Shown here: positions 54,026 through 63,294 of the stretch, piece after piece
Layout: every line of letters begins with the position of its first letter
How positions within the stretch are numbered: position 1 is the stretch's first letter
Assembly: GCA_905221605.1 (NCBI GenBank)
Contig: CAJNDS010002607.1
Location: 62,001 to 126,000, forward strand
DNA length: 64,000 bases
Reading direction: 5' to 3'
Source: Symbiodinium natans
Taxonomy: Eukaryota; Sar; Dinophyceae; Suessiales; Symbiodiniaceae
Made by a program: the position numbers and the translations under genes
Notes under the pieces: generated by a model
Told to the model about the DNA's origin: nothing
Database searches by the model: none
Seen by the model: the letters and a program-made list of their open reading frames with translations, nothing else

Positions 54026-57000
54026 TCAGGCTGTTTGTTTAGGGTGTTCTTCGGTTGTTTTATTTGCTCCCACACTTCCCGGGGCCTTGGCCGGGGCAGA
54101 AGAGCCTGGCATCCCAGCGGCGCTGGCGAAACTCATGCCTGGCTTCAGGAGGGGTTTGCGATTGAGGGTAAGTTGAGGGTTTGGATGTGTTCAAGGGCGT
54201 TTTTGAGGCATAGCAGCTCTCCAGTTTCTCCTTTCCAGTGCTCCGCTCAAGATCTGCGGGGCCCCACTACAGGATTCCTACGCTTGACTCCCAGGTCGAC
54301 CACTCCCCAGAGCCCAGGAGACCTGAGAAGGAAGGCAACGCTGCACTGCGAGTCATCCCGCGTGTTGAACACGATGTAGACCACCTGTCGGGGTGGAGCA
54401 TGGGGGTTGATTTCACGGTCCACGTGGGCTGTTGCGGGTTTGGGAATTCGGAACATATCGGACACGTGCCAAATTATTTAGATGGGCTCTAATTGTCGTG
54501 CGCTGGCCCAGGTTAGCTTTGGCCCTTTGGCAGCTGGGGAGAAGGGGTCATGGAGTTACGTGGAGTTCGCTGCTGGGAAGCCTTCTCTCGAACATCGTGA
54601 AAAGCATCAGGTCCCTTCCACCCCAAGAGAGCCCATCGGGTTCAGGATTTCGGGTTGTTCTTTACGGCCCGTCCCAACAGTTCAGCGCCTTCTCTGGGTC
54701 CAGAGGGATCACCTTCGGCTTCTTCAGAAATGGGGCCAGTTCCTGTCTCAGGGCTTTATACTCCGAATGACCGTACTTAAAAGACCGACGACCATGTGCC
54801 TCTCCTTCACCATGGAATAGGGAATAAAGGAGCTCTATAGCCAAGGTCTCTCTGTCTCTCTCTCGGACACGGACCAAGAACATGCCTAAGTCCCTGGGGA
54901 GTCGGGGCCTCAAACTTTCTCAGCGTGCCGAACTCGGTGGCTTGGCGATGTTTGGCGTTCTCAGCGTCACCCGAAAACCCTCAACCCTCAAGTCCCTCTC
55001 GAAGACCTTCAAGGCACCCCACCGGCAAAGGCCTGTCCGGCCGCTTGTCTCACGGCGTCCAACTGCAGCCGCTCGATGGGCTCATTGAGCGGAAACCGAA
55101 TCCTCCGGGATTCCAAGCGGCAAAAAGCTGCAAAGCTCCGACAAACGACCTAAACCAAAAAACTCTCGAACCCAACGACCAATGCTCCGAGCTGGAGCCC
55201 GAAAGAGCCCAGGCCTTTTGGGTACCTCACGGATGCACATATCTAGAGTCTAGAGTAACCTGGCTCTACCAAGAGGTACATAAATCCCAACCAACTCCAA
55301 TCCTCGGAAGGGTGGCGAGATGCTGGTAGGCATTCTCCAGATCCTGTTCGCACAGCGTTCTCAGTGCCTTTGGGGTTGGAGGTGAAGGGCGTATCTAGCA
55401 AAACCAGCCAAAGCAAGTACCTGAAAACAGGGAACCATATTATGTTGTACTTACGGGGTCGAGAGTCCAGATCCTTATTAGGGTTTAGGAACGCCTCTTG
55501 GGTGCAGCCCGGGGTTATCGGCCGTCAACGTCTGGCCCAAGAAGGGAGTCCTAAAGCCGAACCCAGAAAGCAAGACCGAAGCAGTGTGTCGACCTAGAAT
55601 GATGAGCCTGCAGCGCGTGACAACATAACCGTCCAGCTAAGCCCTAAACCCAAACCGCGATACCCTTCAGCCCCAATCAAACGCAAACTCCTTTGGCTGC
55701 CTTGACTGTGATACCATTCTTGGCGAGAATGACAAGGTCAGCCGAACTGAACGACCTCAGCTTTGTTGCTGGGGCTGCTGCGGTCTAAGATTAGGGTTGA
55801 AGCATGGGGGTTTCGGAAGTCTACTCAACGCCGCAGCCCTGACCATCTCATGCGTGGCTCGCGTGATCCAGCAGGAAACGAATTGAACCAGAGCTAAGTC
55901 TAGTAAACGCCGAGAAAGACCCGGCTCGTCCCTAGCAACATGATGGTCCCATGATCAACCCTGGCGCCCATACATACCCCATGCTTGGCCGACTCCATGT
56001 GGACCCCAACCGCTCACGGCTGCCCAAGATCGAAAAAGACCTGTCAGCATCAAATAGATGCTTGGGCGTTGCGAGGCCTTGGTCGAAGAGCCTTGGTGCC
56101 TGCTGGATTTTTGCAGGTTGTCTCGTGAAGATTCCAGCTGTATGCGGCCAGAGAACGCCACCACATCGGCGACAAACTTGTCAGTCAGCTCAACCGAGTC
56201 CTTCACACCAGCAGCTGAAGTCTTGTTTGTAGAGTGACAGAGGTTAGCGGGGTGTGTAATGTGTAGGGCTTATTGTTGTACAGGGATGTGCAGGGCTTAA
56301 AGTTCTAGTACCAAAGCAGACCCCAACCGGGAATAACTCAGCTCGAGCTTTTCGCATGCAATGGTATTCTTCCTGGAAAGAATTCGGGAAGGACCCTGGA
56401 TAGCAAAATCCTGCTCCCAGAGGCCCAATGTTTTCATCCAAGCCACGACACTCCCGAACTGTTGAATCCCCAAACCCTACAACTTCTCCCCAGCCACCAC
56501 CTAGACCGTAGCCTAGACCCGACACCCCAACCTGGCGCATGCACGCCCTAAACTTGCACCATAAACTTAAACCCTCAACGTGGCCCGAACCCCAGACCCC
56601 CTCCCCACCCCCACGAGAACACGGGAATATTGCCACCAGAGCCGCCATTTTATAACTGAATAAGCCCCAGAAGGGGAATCTACAACCACAAAGCCTAAGA
56701 TGGGAGACTTTACAACCAGGTGTCAAAACAGGGTGAAAGTACAACCAGCGTACGAGTTTGGCAGTGGAGGTTTTTTTGTTTGGAAGTTGAGTCTGTTTGG
56801 GGGACTTTTTCGGAAGTTGATGTTTGCACGTTGAGGACGTAATTTAAAGTTGTGAGTTCGCTTCAGAGTTGACAGGATGGCGAGTAGGAGTTTAGACTCG
56901 AGAGGTTCGCGTTTGGAATTTTGGGATTAGGCGTTTGGTTCGTGATTTGCAATTGCCTTGTGCTCCCGATCCACGTTTTTGTTTAGGCGCAATGCCGTGA

Positions 57001-57545
57001 AACGTCCGTCCGCGTGCGTGCCTGCAGAGGCAGGGTCCATTCCGGTCTGTAGCTGCGAGTCGTTTGTGCAGGGTTACTCCACTCGTGACTCGTGCAGAAG
57101 GCTTGAAAAGCCTGACTCCATCTCAAAAGCATCAAGAAAACCATGGGCACATCCAACGAAACAAATAGGACGGAAGGAACGACGAGCAAAAAAATCACAT
57201 AATATCGGATATAGCTACTTGTGCCCAACATATCTGGCGATGAGATGGGCCAAATTACAACCAGCAAATTATCCTTTCTTGTTGTGCTTTGACCTGCTCG
57301 CGTCCCCAGTACTACGATGCCTGAGTGCTTCATGGTTTTCCCTCAAAATGAGGGCCTTATGGAGCTGGCTCCAAGAATCTTCGCCCTAAGGCCTCACAGG
57401 TAGGGCATGGAGTAGCCAGTTTGCGGCAAGCAGGGTTGAAGGCTCGTCGTTCTTGGGATGTGTGGCCTCTTGGCTCTAGGACTCAGCTCCAAAAAGACCT
57501 GGCCAGCAGAGTCATATGCATCCGAGAACTTGACAGTCTCAGGGT
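54026..57545 (-). CDS. Multi-exon hypothetical gene, about eight exons
   Basis: Minus segments: about 57545-57425 (NPETVKFSDAYDSAGQVFLE), 56218-56108 (VKDSVELTDKFVADVVAFSG), 55760-55691 (LRSFSSADLVILAKNGITVK, donor AAAG/GAGTTTG), 55368-55303 (ALRTLCEQDLENAYQHLATL, donor CGAG/GATTGG), 55127-55023 (RIRFPLNEPIERLQLDAVRQ), 54884-54677 (MFLVRVRERDRETLAIELLY, YGHSEYKALRQELAPFLKKP), 54384-54284 (VVYIVFNTRDDSQCSVAFLL) and 54143-54026 (MSFASAAGMPGSSAPAKAPG, then stop). Two clear GA donors. The sequence is soluble and partly helical; I recognise no family. A segment at 54975-54900 (RQATEFGTLRKFEAPTPQ) may be another exon. Confidence 0.5.
54677..54884 (-). CDS. Largest exon of the 54-57 kb gene
   Basis: After acceptor ACTTAG the frame reads GMFLVRVRERDRETLAIELL, YSLFHGEGEAHGRRSFKYGH, SEYKALRQELAPFLKKPKVI and PLDPEKALNCW. 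It is strongly protein-like, charged and helical. The left edge is uncertain by a few codons. Confidence 0.55.
56983..57333 (-). CDS. Small open frame with two hydrophobic segments
   Basis: An ATG at 57333 opens 116 codons. The middle reads YIRYYVIFLLVVPSVLFVSL and then VPMVFLMLLRW, a membrane hairpin by eye. The plus strand is also open here for 143 codons (56958-57389) with a less natural composition. It would lie in an intron of the 54-57 kb gene, so it may be spurious. Confidence 0.25.
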   Translation of the reverse strand: MKHSGIVVLGTRAGQSTTRKDNLLVVIWPISSPDMLGTSSYIRYYVIFLLVVPSVLFVSLDVPMVFLMLLRWSQAFQAFCTSHEWSNPAQTTRSYRPEWTLPLQARTRTDVSRHCA

Positions 57546-57697
57546 TGACGGCCTCAGGCTTATCAGAGCTTTGTATGTCGAACTGTCAAAAAGTCAGGCA
57601 ACCCTGCCAAACCACACCAGGCACCCCTTCCATATAAGCCCTACATGCATCCAAACACTCTAAACCCGAAACCATACGCCAAAATAGGGAAATCCCG

Positions 57698-58411
57698 CTA
57701 CCCCTGAGTCCTGGTTGATATCCAGCACTCCCAGGGGTACCTCTTCAAGGGCGGCTTAGGATTGAGGCATAAAGATGTAGGGCGAAGGGGTTTACGCACG
57801 CAGTCTTCAGACAAACTCGGAATCCGATCCTTTGCCATCATTTGCAGACTAGCAAACTCAGTAGCTAGGTTGTCTACGAGTACGATTGTTTTTGTCAGGA
57901 GCACAATGACAATATTGCTTCCACATCTCCTGTGACCGCGACTATTATAAGCCACCTGACAACTGCCATACCAAGTATGTGTGAGAACTGCGCAATAGAT
58001 CCATGCCGATGGTGCAAAAATGTGCAATGCCGAGTCCACAGTCGGCCAAAGCAAAGAGCCCGCAAAACAAACAAAAACTTGCGCTTCAATCGCAATACTC
58101 CAACAAGTTAGGCCTCGCCTCTGTTGTATCCAGTTCCACATACAGCAATGCGAAAAGTGATGAGCGTTTGGCAGTTTGGCGGCATCTGGGAAAACGTGTG
58201 ACTTGCACTGCGCTGTGCTCAACACGCATGTTTCTGTTGACCTGCTCCGAGAAGTCAGCTGCCAGACTGTGACAGCAAAACAAAGAAAATAGATTATGTA
58301 GGAGACGCTTAGATATAATACATACAAAAGAAAAATTATAAGCAGCTTTAAAACGTTTAAACGTGGGTTTATGTAGATGATGTTGAGGTGGACTGCCCTT
58401 CCGGCGCGCAA
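57698..58411 (-). CDS. Longest minus-strand open frame, 237 codons without ATG start
   Basis: The frame is open over 714 bp. The beginning is very hydrophobic (LKLLIIFLLYVLYLSVSYII), with no ATG until about 58137. The most protein-like part is near the end (VLLTKTIVLVDNLATEFASL, QMMAKDRIPSLSEDCV), which could end at a donor GTGCGTAAAC. More likely it contains an exon near 57900-57800 than it is one gene. Confidence 0.3.
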   Translation of the reverse strand: MRAGRAVHLNIIYINPRLNVLKLLIIFLLYVLYLSVSYIIYFLCFAVTVWQLTSRSRSTETCVLSTAQCKSHVFPDAAKLPNAHHFSHCCMWNWIQQRRGLTCWSIAIEAQVFVCFAGSLLWPTVDSALHIFAPSAWIYCAVLTHTWYGSCQVAYNSRGHRRCGSNIVIVLLTKTIVLVDNLATEFASLQMMAKDRIPSLSEDCVRKPLRPTSLCLNPKPPLKRYPWECWISTRTQG

Positions 58412-58419
58412 ACCTCAAT

Positions 58420-60990
58420 AACTGAAGGGAATGCAACAACATTTTTAGGAAAGGGATGCTGAGTAACTCGCAAAGGCGCGGAAACAGCTAAAATGCAAGC
58501 CCTGGAGAAACGATTCGGGCAACCGCCTGCCAATTTCCTCTCGGAGGCTCCGGCTCAATCCGGGGATTCATCATAAGGCTGAAGGCAAAATTCCGTAGAT
58601 AACCTTTCTCGGGGTGGCATGGGCATACTTGATGGTGAGTGTGCACAGAGGGAGCTGCTGCCACTTCTGCCGGCCGTCTCTTTGTACGCTTGATTGCCTT
58701 AGGCGCAAATATCTCGGCTTTTTGGCGCATCTCCAGCCAGAAGGGACGCAGTTTTCAGGGTGGCAAGGGCTTGGGCTTAGACCCAGTTCCCAGGGTTAGG
58801 GGACCGTTGTCTCACGAAGCTGCTGAAGCCTGAAGCTCTTGCCAACTTTGTAGTGGAGCAGAGATGGTCCTGTTGCGACAGGCCTCAAGGGCAACGCTTG
58901 GCTACCAGTTTCGATCGAGTTGCTTGCAATTTATGGTTTTTTTCCTGGTTGGCTGGTTCCGGGCCTGCATCCTGGTGTCTTGTTGTAGATCTTTCTTCTT
59001 AAGATTGCGCAAAGGCCTTCCAACCAGCATTCGTTCCGTTAAGCATGTTAAACCAGTTGCAGTCTTTGGTATGAAGAGCCTTAGTGGCTTCTACGGGTGT
59101 CATCACTTCACCACCAGACGTTTATTTTCCTCCAAGCCAGCCTTGCTCAAAGCTTATGTCTCCCCGATAGGAAAACGCTTTCACACATGGACCCCGAATT
59201 TCGATGGTTGTGGCGGTATCCTGCCGTATTGTAATTTGTCTGTATTCACAGGCAGCCGGTAGCCACCTCAGGCAACTGGGGGTGGGCGGCGGGGAGGGGG
59301 CAACAGGCTCTGGTGCAACCTGTCAGCCAGGCTCTGGCTCGGGGGTTTGGGGGTTGTGTGGGTGTGTGGAGGTTGGGGAGACTGTGAGAGGGCCGGAACA
59401 AGCCAGTTCGGAAGAATCATCTTGGCAACCGGACAGCCAGGCTCCACAGGCCTGGAAGAGGCAACAGGCCTGGGAAAATCACTTTGTCCATGAGCCTCCC
59501 TTCCAAAACTAGTTGCAACCCTTCTGGCCCGGTTTCCTGCAGGACCCCGCAACTGCCAGCATTTCAACCCCCAATGCTTTGACACAGCTGACGGACGTAA
59601 GAACTGTCGGGCTGCATCCCAACATAAGCTCCCATCCCATCTCCTTCTGGGATTCAAACATAATCAAAATAACAAAACAACCCTCATACGGGTTTTCAAA
59701 AGGATTCGTGTGGGTTTTGAAGCAAACCTGGTGCGGTCCACAACGGAAAGTTAAAGAATGAAGTGAACACAGTAAATTTAAGGGTTTGTAAATGGTTTTA
59801 TTGGGGGCTTCGTTCTTGTCTTAATATGATTAATATAAGCCCCCCATACAATTAACATTATGACACCGTCTTGTTTTCTTCTGCTTCTACTATTATATCC
59901 GTGAAGAACAGAATGAGAATAATAATATCCTTCGGGCGTCTAATGAAGTGGCCTCCCAGAGCCTTGACGGAATCAGCGCGCGCATCTAGCACCCTCATGT
60001 GGGCCTCCCAGACATCAACGCCCGCATCTAGCGCCCCTCAAATGGGCCTAGCCTTGACGGCATCAGTGCCCGCATCTGGCACCCTTCAGTGGGCCTCTCA
60101 GAGCCTTGACGGCATCAGCGCACGCATCTAGCATTTTTCAAGGGGGCCTCCCAGAAAACCGAAGCGTACTTCTCTCAGCCTTGCTGAGAGCTCAAGGCAG
60201 CTGTCGGGCAAACCCCGGCCCAAAAACCCAGAAGCCCAGGCCTTGTTCAAATGAGCAGTCCCGATCTCCACGGCGCACCAGGGTCTGCGAAGCACGTCGC
60301 CTCTGCAGCTTTGCAGTATGGGAAGTCGTTTAGGGTTTACATTTCGGGTAGTTTAAGGTCAACTTAAGCAGATCCCTTGAAGTCACTCGAGGTCAGCGCA
60401 GGCGTTCAAAGATGGCAAAGGCCTTCAAAGGCCAAGAATTCGCTGCGCACAACCTAACTACTCCCCATCGGGTCCAAAATTTGTGGTATGCTTCGGCCTG
60501 CGCGGCCTGGCCTTTTTCAAGGAAGTTTCTCACATTCCACAGTGAACGCAGGTGGGCAAGCCACGCGCGGTTTGCTTTTGGCAAGCTCCTCGAGCTTGAC
60601 GCTGGCCATTTGCCCTCCACGTTCAAAAGTTCTAAGCGAGATGGCCCGCAAGATTTTCTGGCTTGAACGATTCATGCTGCACGCATCTGTCAGGCCGGAA
60701 AGCCCACAGCAATGGGCAGAATGGGCATTTGAACCCTCCTTACAAGAACACACGCCGCTTCCCCAACGCCTGGCTAGCCATACCAAGACGCCTCACGAAT
60801 CAGGGCTGACGGTTCTTAGTTGCGCGCAACCTGGCCCATGGCATGAGCTCTGGGCGCGCACTTGTCACGGGCTGAAGAAGCCCCTCTGGGACAGACACTG
60901 CAAATCCTAGACTCCAGCTTCGCAGACGGAAAGGGTGCGCACTTGCTGCTTGAGGCCTTCCCAGCGATTAAGTTTGAGGTTTCAGGTGGC
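58420..60990. other. Spacer with ambiguous open frames, a hairpin and a minisatellite
   Basis: Minus frames at 58730-58490 and plus frames at 58864-59262 (SIRSVKHVKPVAVFGMKSLS) are open but overlap other frames. At 59800-59847 arms ATTGGGGGCTT and AAGCCCCCCAT face each other across 26 AT-rich bases. Bases 60393-60910 are open on both strands; the minus reading (FLEKGQAAQAEAYHKFW) is plausible but unproven. Confidence 0.3.
59948..60160 (+). repeat. Minisatellite of about 45-52 bp, four copies
   Basis: Four diverged copies of GTGGCCTCCCAGAGCCTTGA followed by CGGCATCAGCGCCCGCATCTAGCACCCTTCA-type sequence start near 59948, 59999, 60046 and 60090, with length differences. A plus frame (59871-60131) is open across it and reads as repeated WASQSLDGISAR-type peptide; I treat it as repeat-derived. 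Confidence 0.75.
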
Positions 60991-60994
60991 TGGG

Positions 60995-61402
60995 CTGCCA
61001 GACTTGTCAGCATCACCAAGAGCTTCCGGGTGTTCTTGACGGCGAAGCCGAGGTTGTCGAGGTTGTCCAGCTCCTTGTGAACTTCTCATTCTTCCGGCTT
61101 TAGGGCTTGCGGTTCGGGGCTTGGCCAGCTTTTCCCTGAAGCTTATAAGGCCTCTATATATATATATATAAAGTGGGAATCCTTACGCGGCCCTAGATTG
61201 CTAGTGATGGCCATTGTGTTTGTCGCGAAGTCCTTTTCAAAAGCATACGTCTGTAGTTAAACCTTAAGCCCTTCGCTTCTGCGATTGAATAGTGGTCCAT
61301 CCGGCACCCGGCAAAATCCGAAATTGTGAGCCCTGAAGCGTCAAGCTTTACAGGGTTCTGGGACGCGCGGATATTACTCAGAGCTAATGAAGTCATTCGG
61401 CT
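60995..61402 (-). CDS. Two hypothetical exons
   Basis: Exon 61402-61271 (132 bp, acceptor ACTGAG) encodes SRMTSLALSNIRASQNPVKL, then DASGLTISDFAGCRMDHYSI and AEAK. Exon about 61073-60995 (acceptor CACAAG) encodes ELDNLDNLGFAVKNTRKLLV and MLTS. Both are in phase and have protein-like composition. No family recognised. Confidence 0.45.
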
Positions 61403-62563
61403 CTCAGTAGTGAAACTGAAGCATCCCGAGTTTCGACTACAAGGCTTGAAAACCCACGAAACCTTAAGTCCAAAACTTAAATGTCAACCCTCGATTGACC
61501 CGAATACATAATATCAGTGCTTCAAGCTCTACGCTCGAGGATGCTTCGACGCTTGTGAACCTCCCTCCAGCTCAAAGGGCGGGGGGGTCGTAGAGTTTGT
61601 GACCATAGGCCGAAGAGGACAGGGCCCGGGTAGTGGTAGTGCATTTAGGTGATTCCTTTAGCTAGGGCCGGGTCCTTAGATAGACTGGGGCATCAGCTTT
61701 CCCAGCAGCATGGTTCGTTTTGCTGTTAGGACCACGCTAGGAAGGTTCCTGCTAGTGGCTACCTGGTGCGGGTCCCTCCCGACCGGGTGGCCTTCACATT
61801 AGGGTTTAAGGTTTAGGTTACAAGTACGCTAAACCCCTAAACCCCTGCATATATACAAGTATCCATGAAACCTCCAAATCGGAGTCTGGGGGGCTTGGGA
61901 ATTGGGGGGGGGGGGTCAGGCGGATTCATTCGAGGGCTGTAGCCACGATTCCTATTATGTCACCCTATGATGTGGACCATACAAGCAGCATCCCCCAAAA
62001 AGCTAACATACTACATTGCCATCCTCAGCACCTGCATTTCGCCCATCCCAGAAAAGCACCTCCACAGAAAAAAACACTTCAGCGACGCTTTAGGGAATAA
62101 GAAGTTTGCTAGGAAATTCAGGGTACCATCATGCACTTTTTGCCACAACATCGCAAATAAATTAAGAAATTGAGGAGAGACCCTCACTGGCAGCTAAGCG
62201 TTCTTGCACAGCGCCGCCGCTGTAATTCAACTAATCAAGAATGCAACAAGTTCATCCTTACACTTGGGTTCACTCAAGCTTTGTTGCAACACGAACAGGG
62301 TCACCATTGAGGAACCACTGCAAAAGAAACTCCGACGAGCCTCAAACCTGTGTCACATCGCCTGCTTAACAGAAGGCACCCTATTGTTTTGAGACATGCG
62401 GGCGCGGGTCGTTCCAAAACGGAGGTCGATATTAATATTGAAGAACACTTCTCGGACGACCCCAGCACTTCATTCATGACCGTGCATTTTGCACGTGAAT
62501 AAGTTTCTAGAGTCCAAAATATGGCAATGCAGATCAAGAGACGCAGCAGCCACTGTCGTCGTC
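61403..62563. other. Spacer downstream of the 165-codon gene
   Basis: No convincing exon. A G run at 61906-61915, CCCTAAA words at about 61830-61845 and a weak plus frame at 61967-62173 are all I see. Confidence 0.35.
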
Positions 62564-63061
62564 CTAGTGGTCGTCGTCGTCGTCGTCGTCGTCGTACGAA
62601 GGATCATAGGAATCATAGTCGTACGAAGGATGATAGTTGTAGCATGAACAGTTGTAACTGTCCTCGCCACAACGCTCGCAACAGTCACAGCTAGCAGCCC
62701 TCATGCCGCAATTGTAGCAGGGAGGTGAATGCCTTCTTGCTGAACCATGCGTCGACCTTCTGCGCAATGACGACTTGCGCGAGGACCTGCTGGCTTTGCT
62801 GGCATGCGTGCTCCTGCGTTCCGACTCGCTGCCACAAACGGTTTCAGTGCTCCAAGATCTGTCTCTGTTACCTGGACCTTCGCGGCTTCGCGAGCGCGAC
62901 TCTCGCTGAGAGAGAAAACCTGGAAAGCCATGGCAGCAACAACTGCCCACCAGAAGCATGCAGGCCATGGCGAGCAGAACGTTTGCTGCCAACACCAGAA
63001 GTGGCCAAGAGCTGACCGGTTCAGCGTGGAAGGCGCTGCGGTGAGGCCGGCCATAGTTCAT
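62564..63061 (-). CDS. Single-exon membrane protein: helix, RS-rich region, Cys cluster, Asp8 tail
   Basis: An intact 165-codon frame runs from ATG 63061 to TAG 62564-62566. Residues 20-40 form one membrane helix (LLVLAANVLLAMACMLLVGS), followed by Cys-Cys-Cys at 41-43, a likely lipid-anchor site. Residues 52-110 are Ser/Arg-rich (RESRSRSR), as in RS or phospho-regulated linkers. Residues 115-140 hold eight Cys spaced like a small metal-binding or disulphide module (CYNCGMRAASCDCCERCG). Residues 141-156 are Tyr-rich. The end is eight Asp and one His. An AG lies 22 bp before the ATG. The order suggests a type III or type I small membrane protein with a cytosolic charged tail. No family recognised. 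The overlapping plus frame (62804-63250) lacks such structure. Confidence 0.7.
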   Translation of the reverse strand: MNYGRPHRSAFHAEPVSSWPLLVLAANVLLAMACMLLVGSCCCHGFPGFLSQRESRSRSREGPGNRDRSWSTETVCGSESERRSTHASKASRSSRKSSLRRRSTHGSARRHSPPCYNCGMRAASCDCCERCGEDSYNCSCYNYHPSYDYDSYDPSYDDDDDDDDH

Positions 63062-63294
63062 GTTAGGGAAGCTGGTTCACTAGATGATTGCAGGCTCAGC
63101 TGGAGCACTCGAGCAGCAGCGGTGGTGACGGGCTACACTTTCCCAGAGTTTGAGTTGGAAGCGAACTTATGCCCACTACGCTGTCAATTTCTTGAAGTCA
63201 TCAACCCAACATGGCCTAACACCCCTGCTTCCCGAACTGAATTCATCTAATTCCTGGAGACAGAGAACTACTCAAAGGAGCAGGGAAAAGGCTG

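Noticed and set aside
62804-63250. 148-codon plus frame
   Set aside because: Antisense to the well-structured 165-codon minus gene; no motif of its own.
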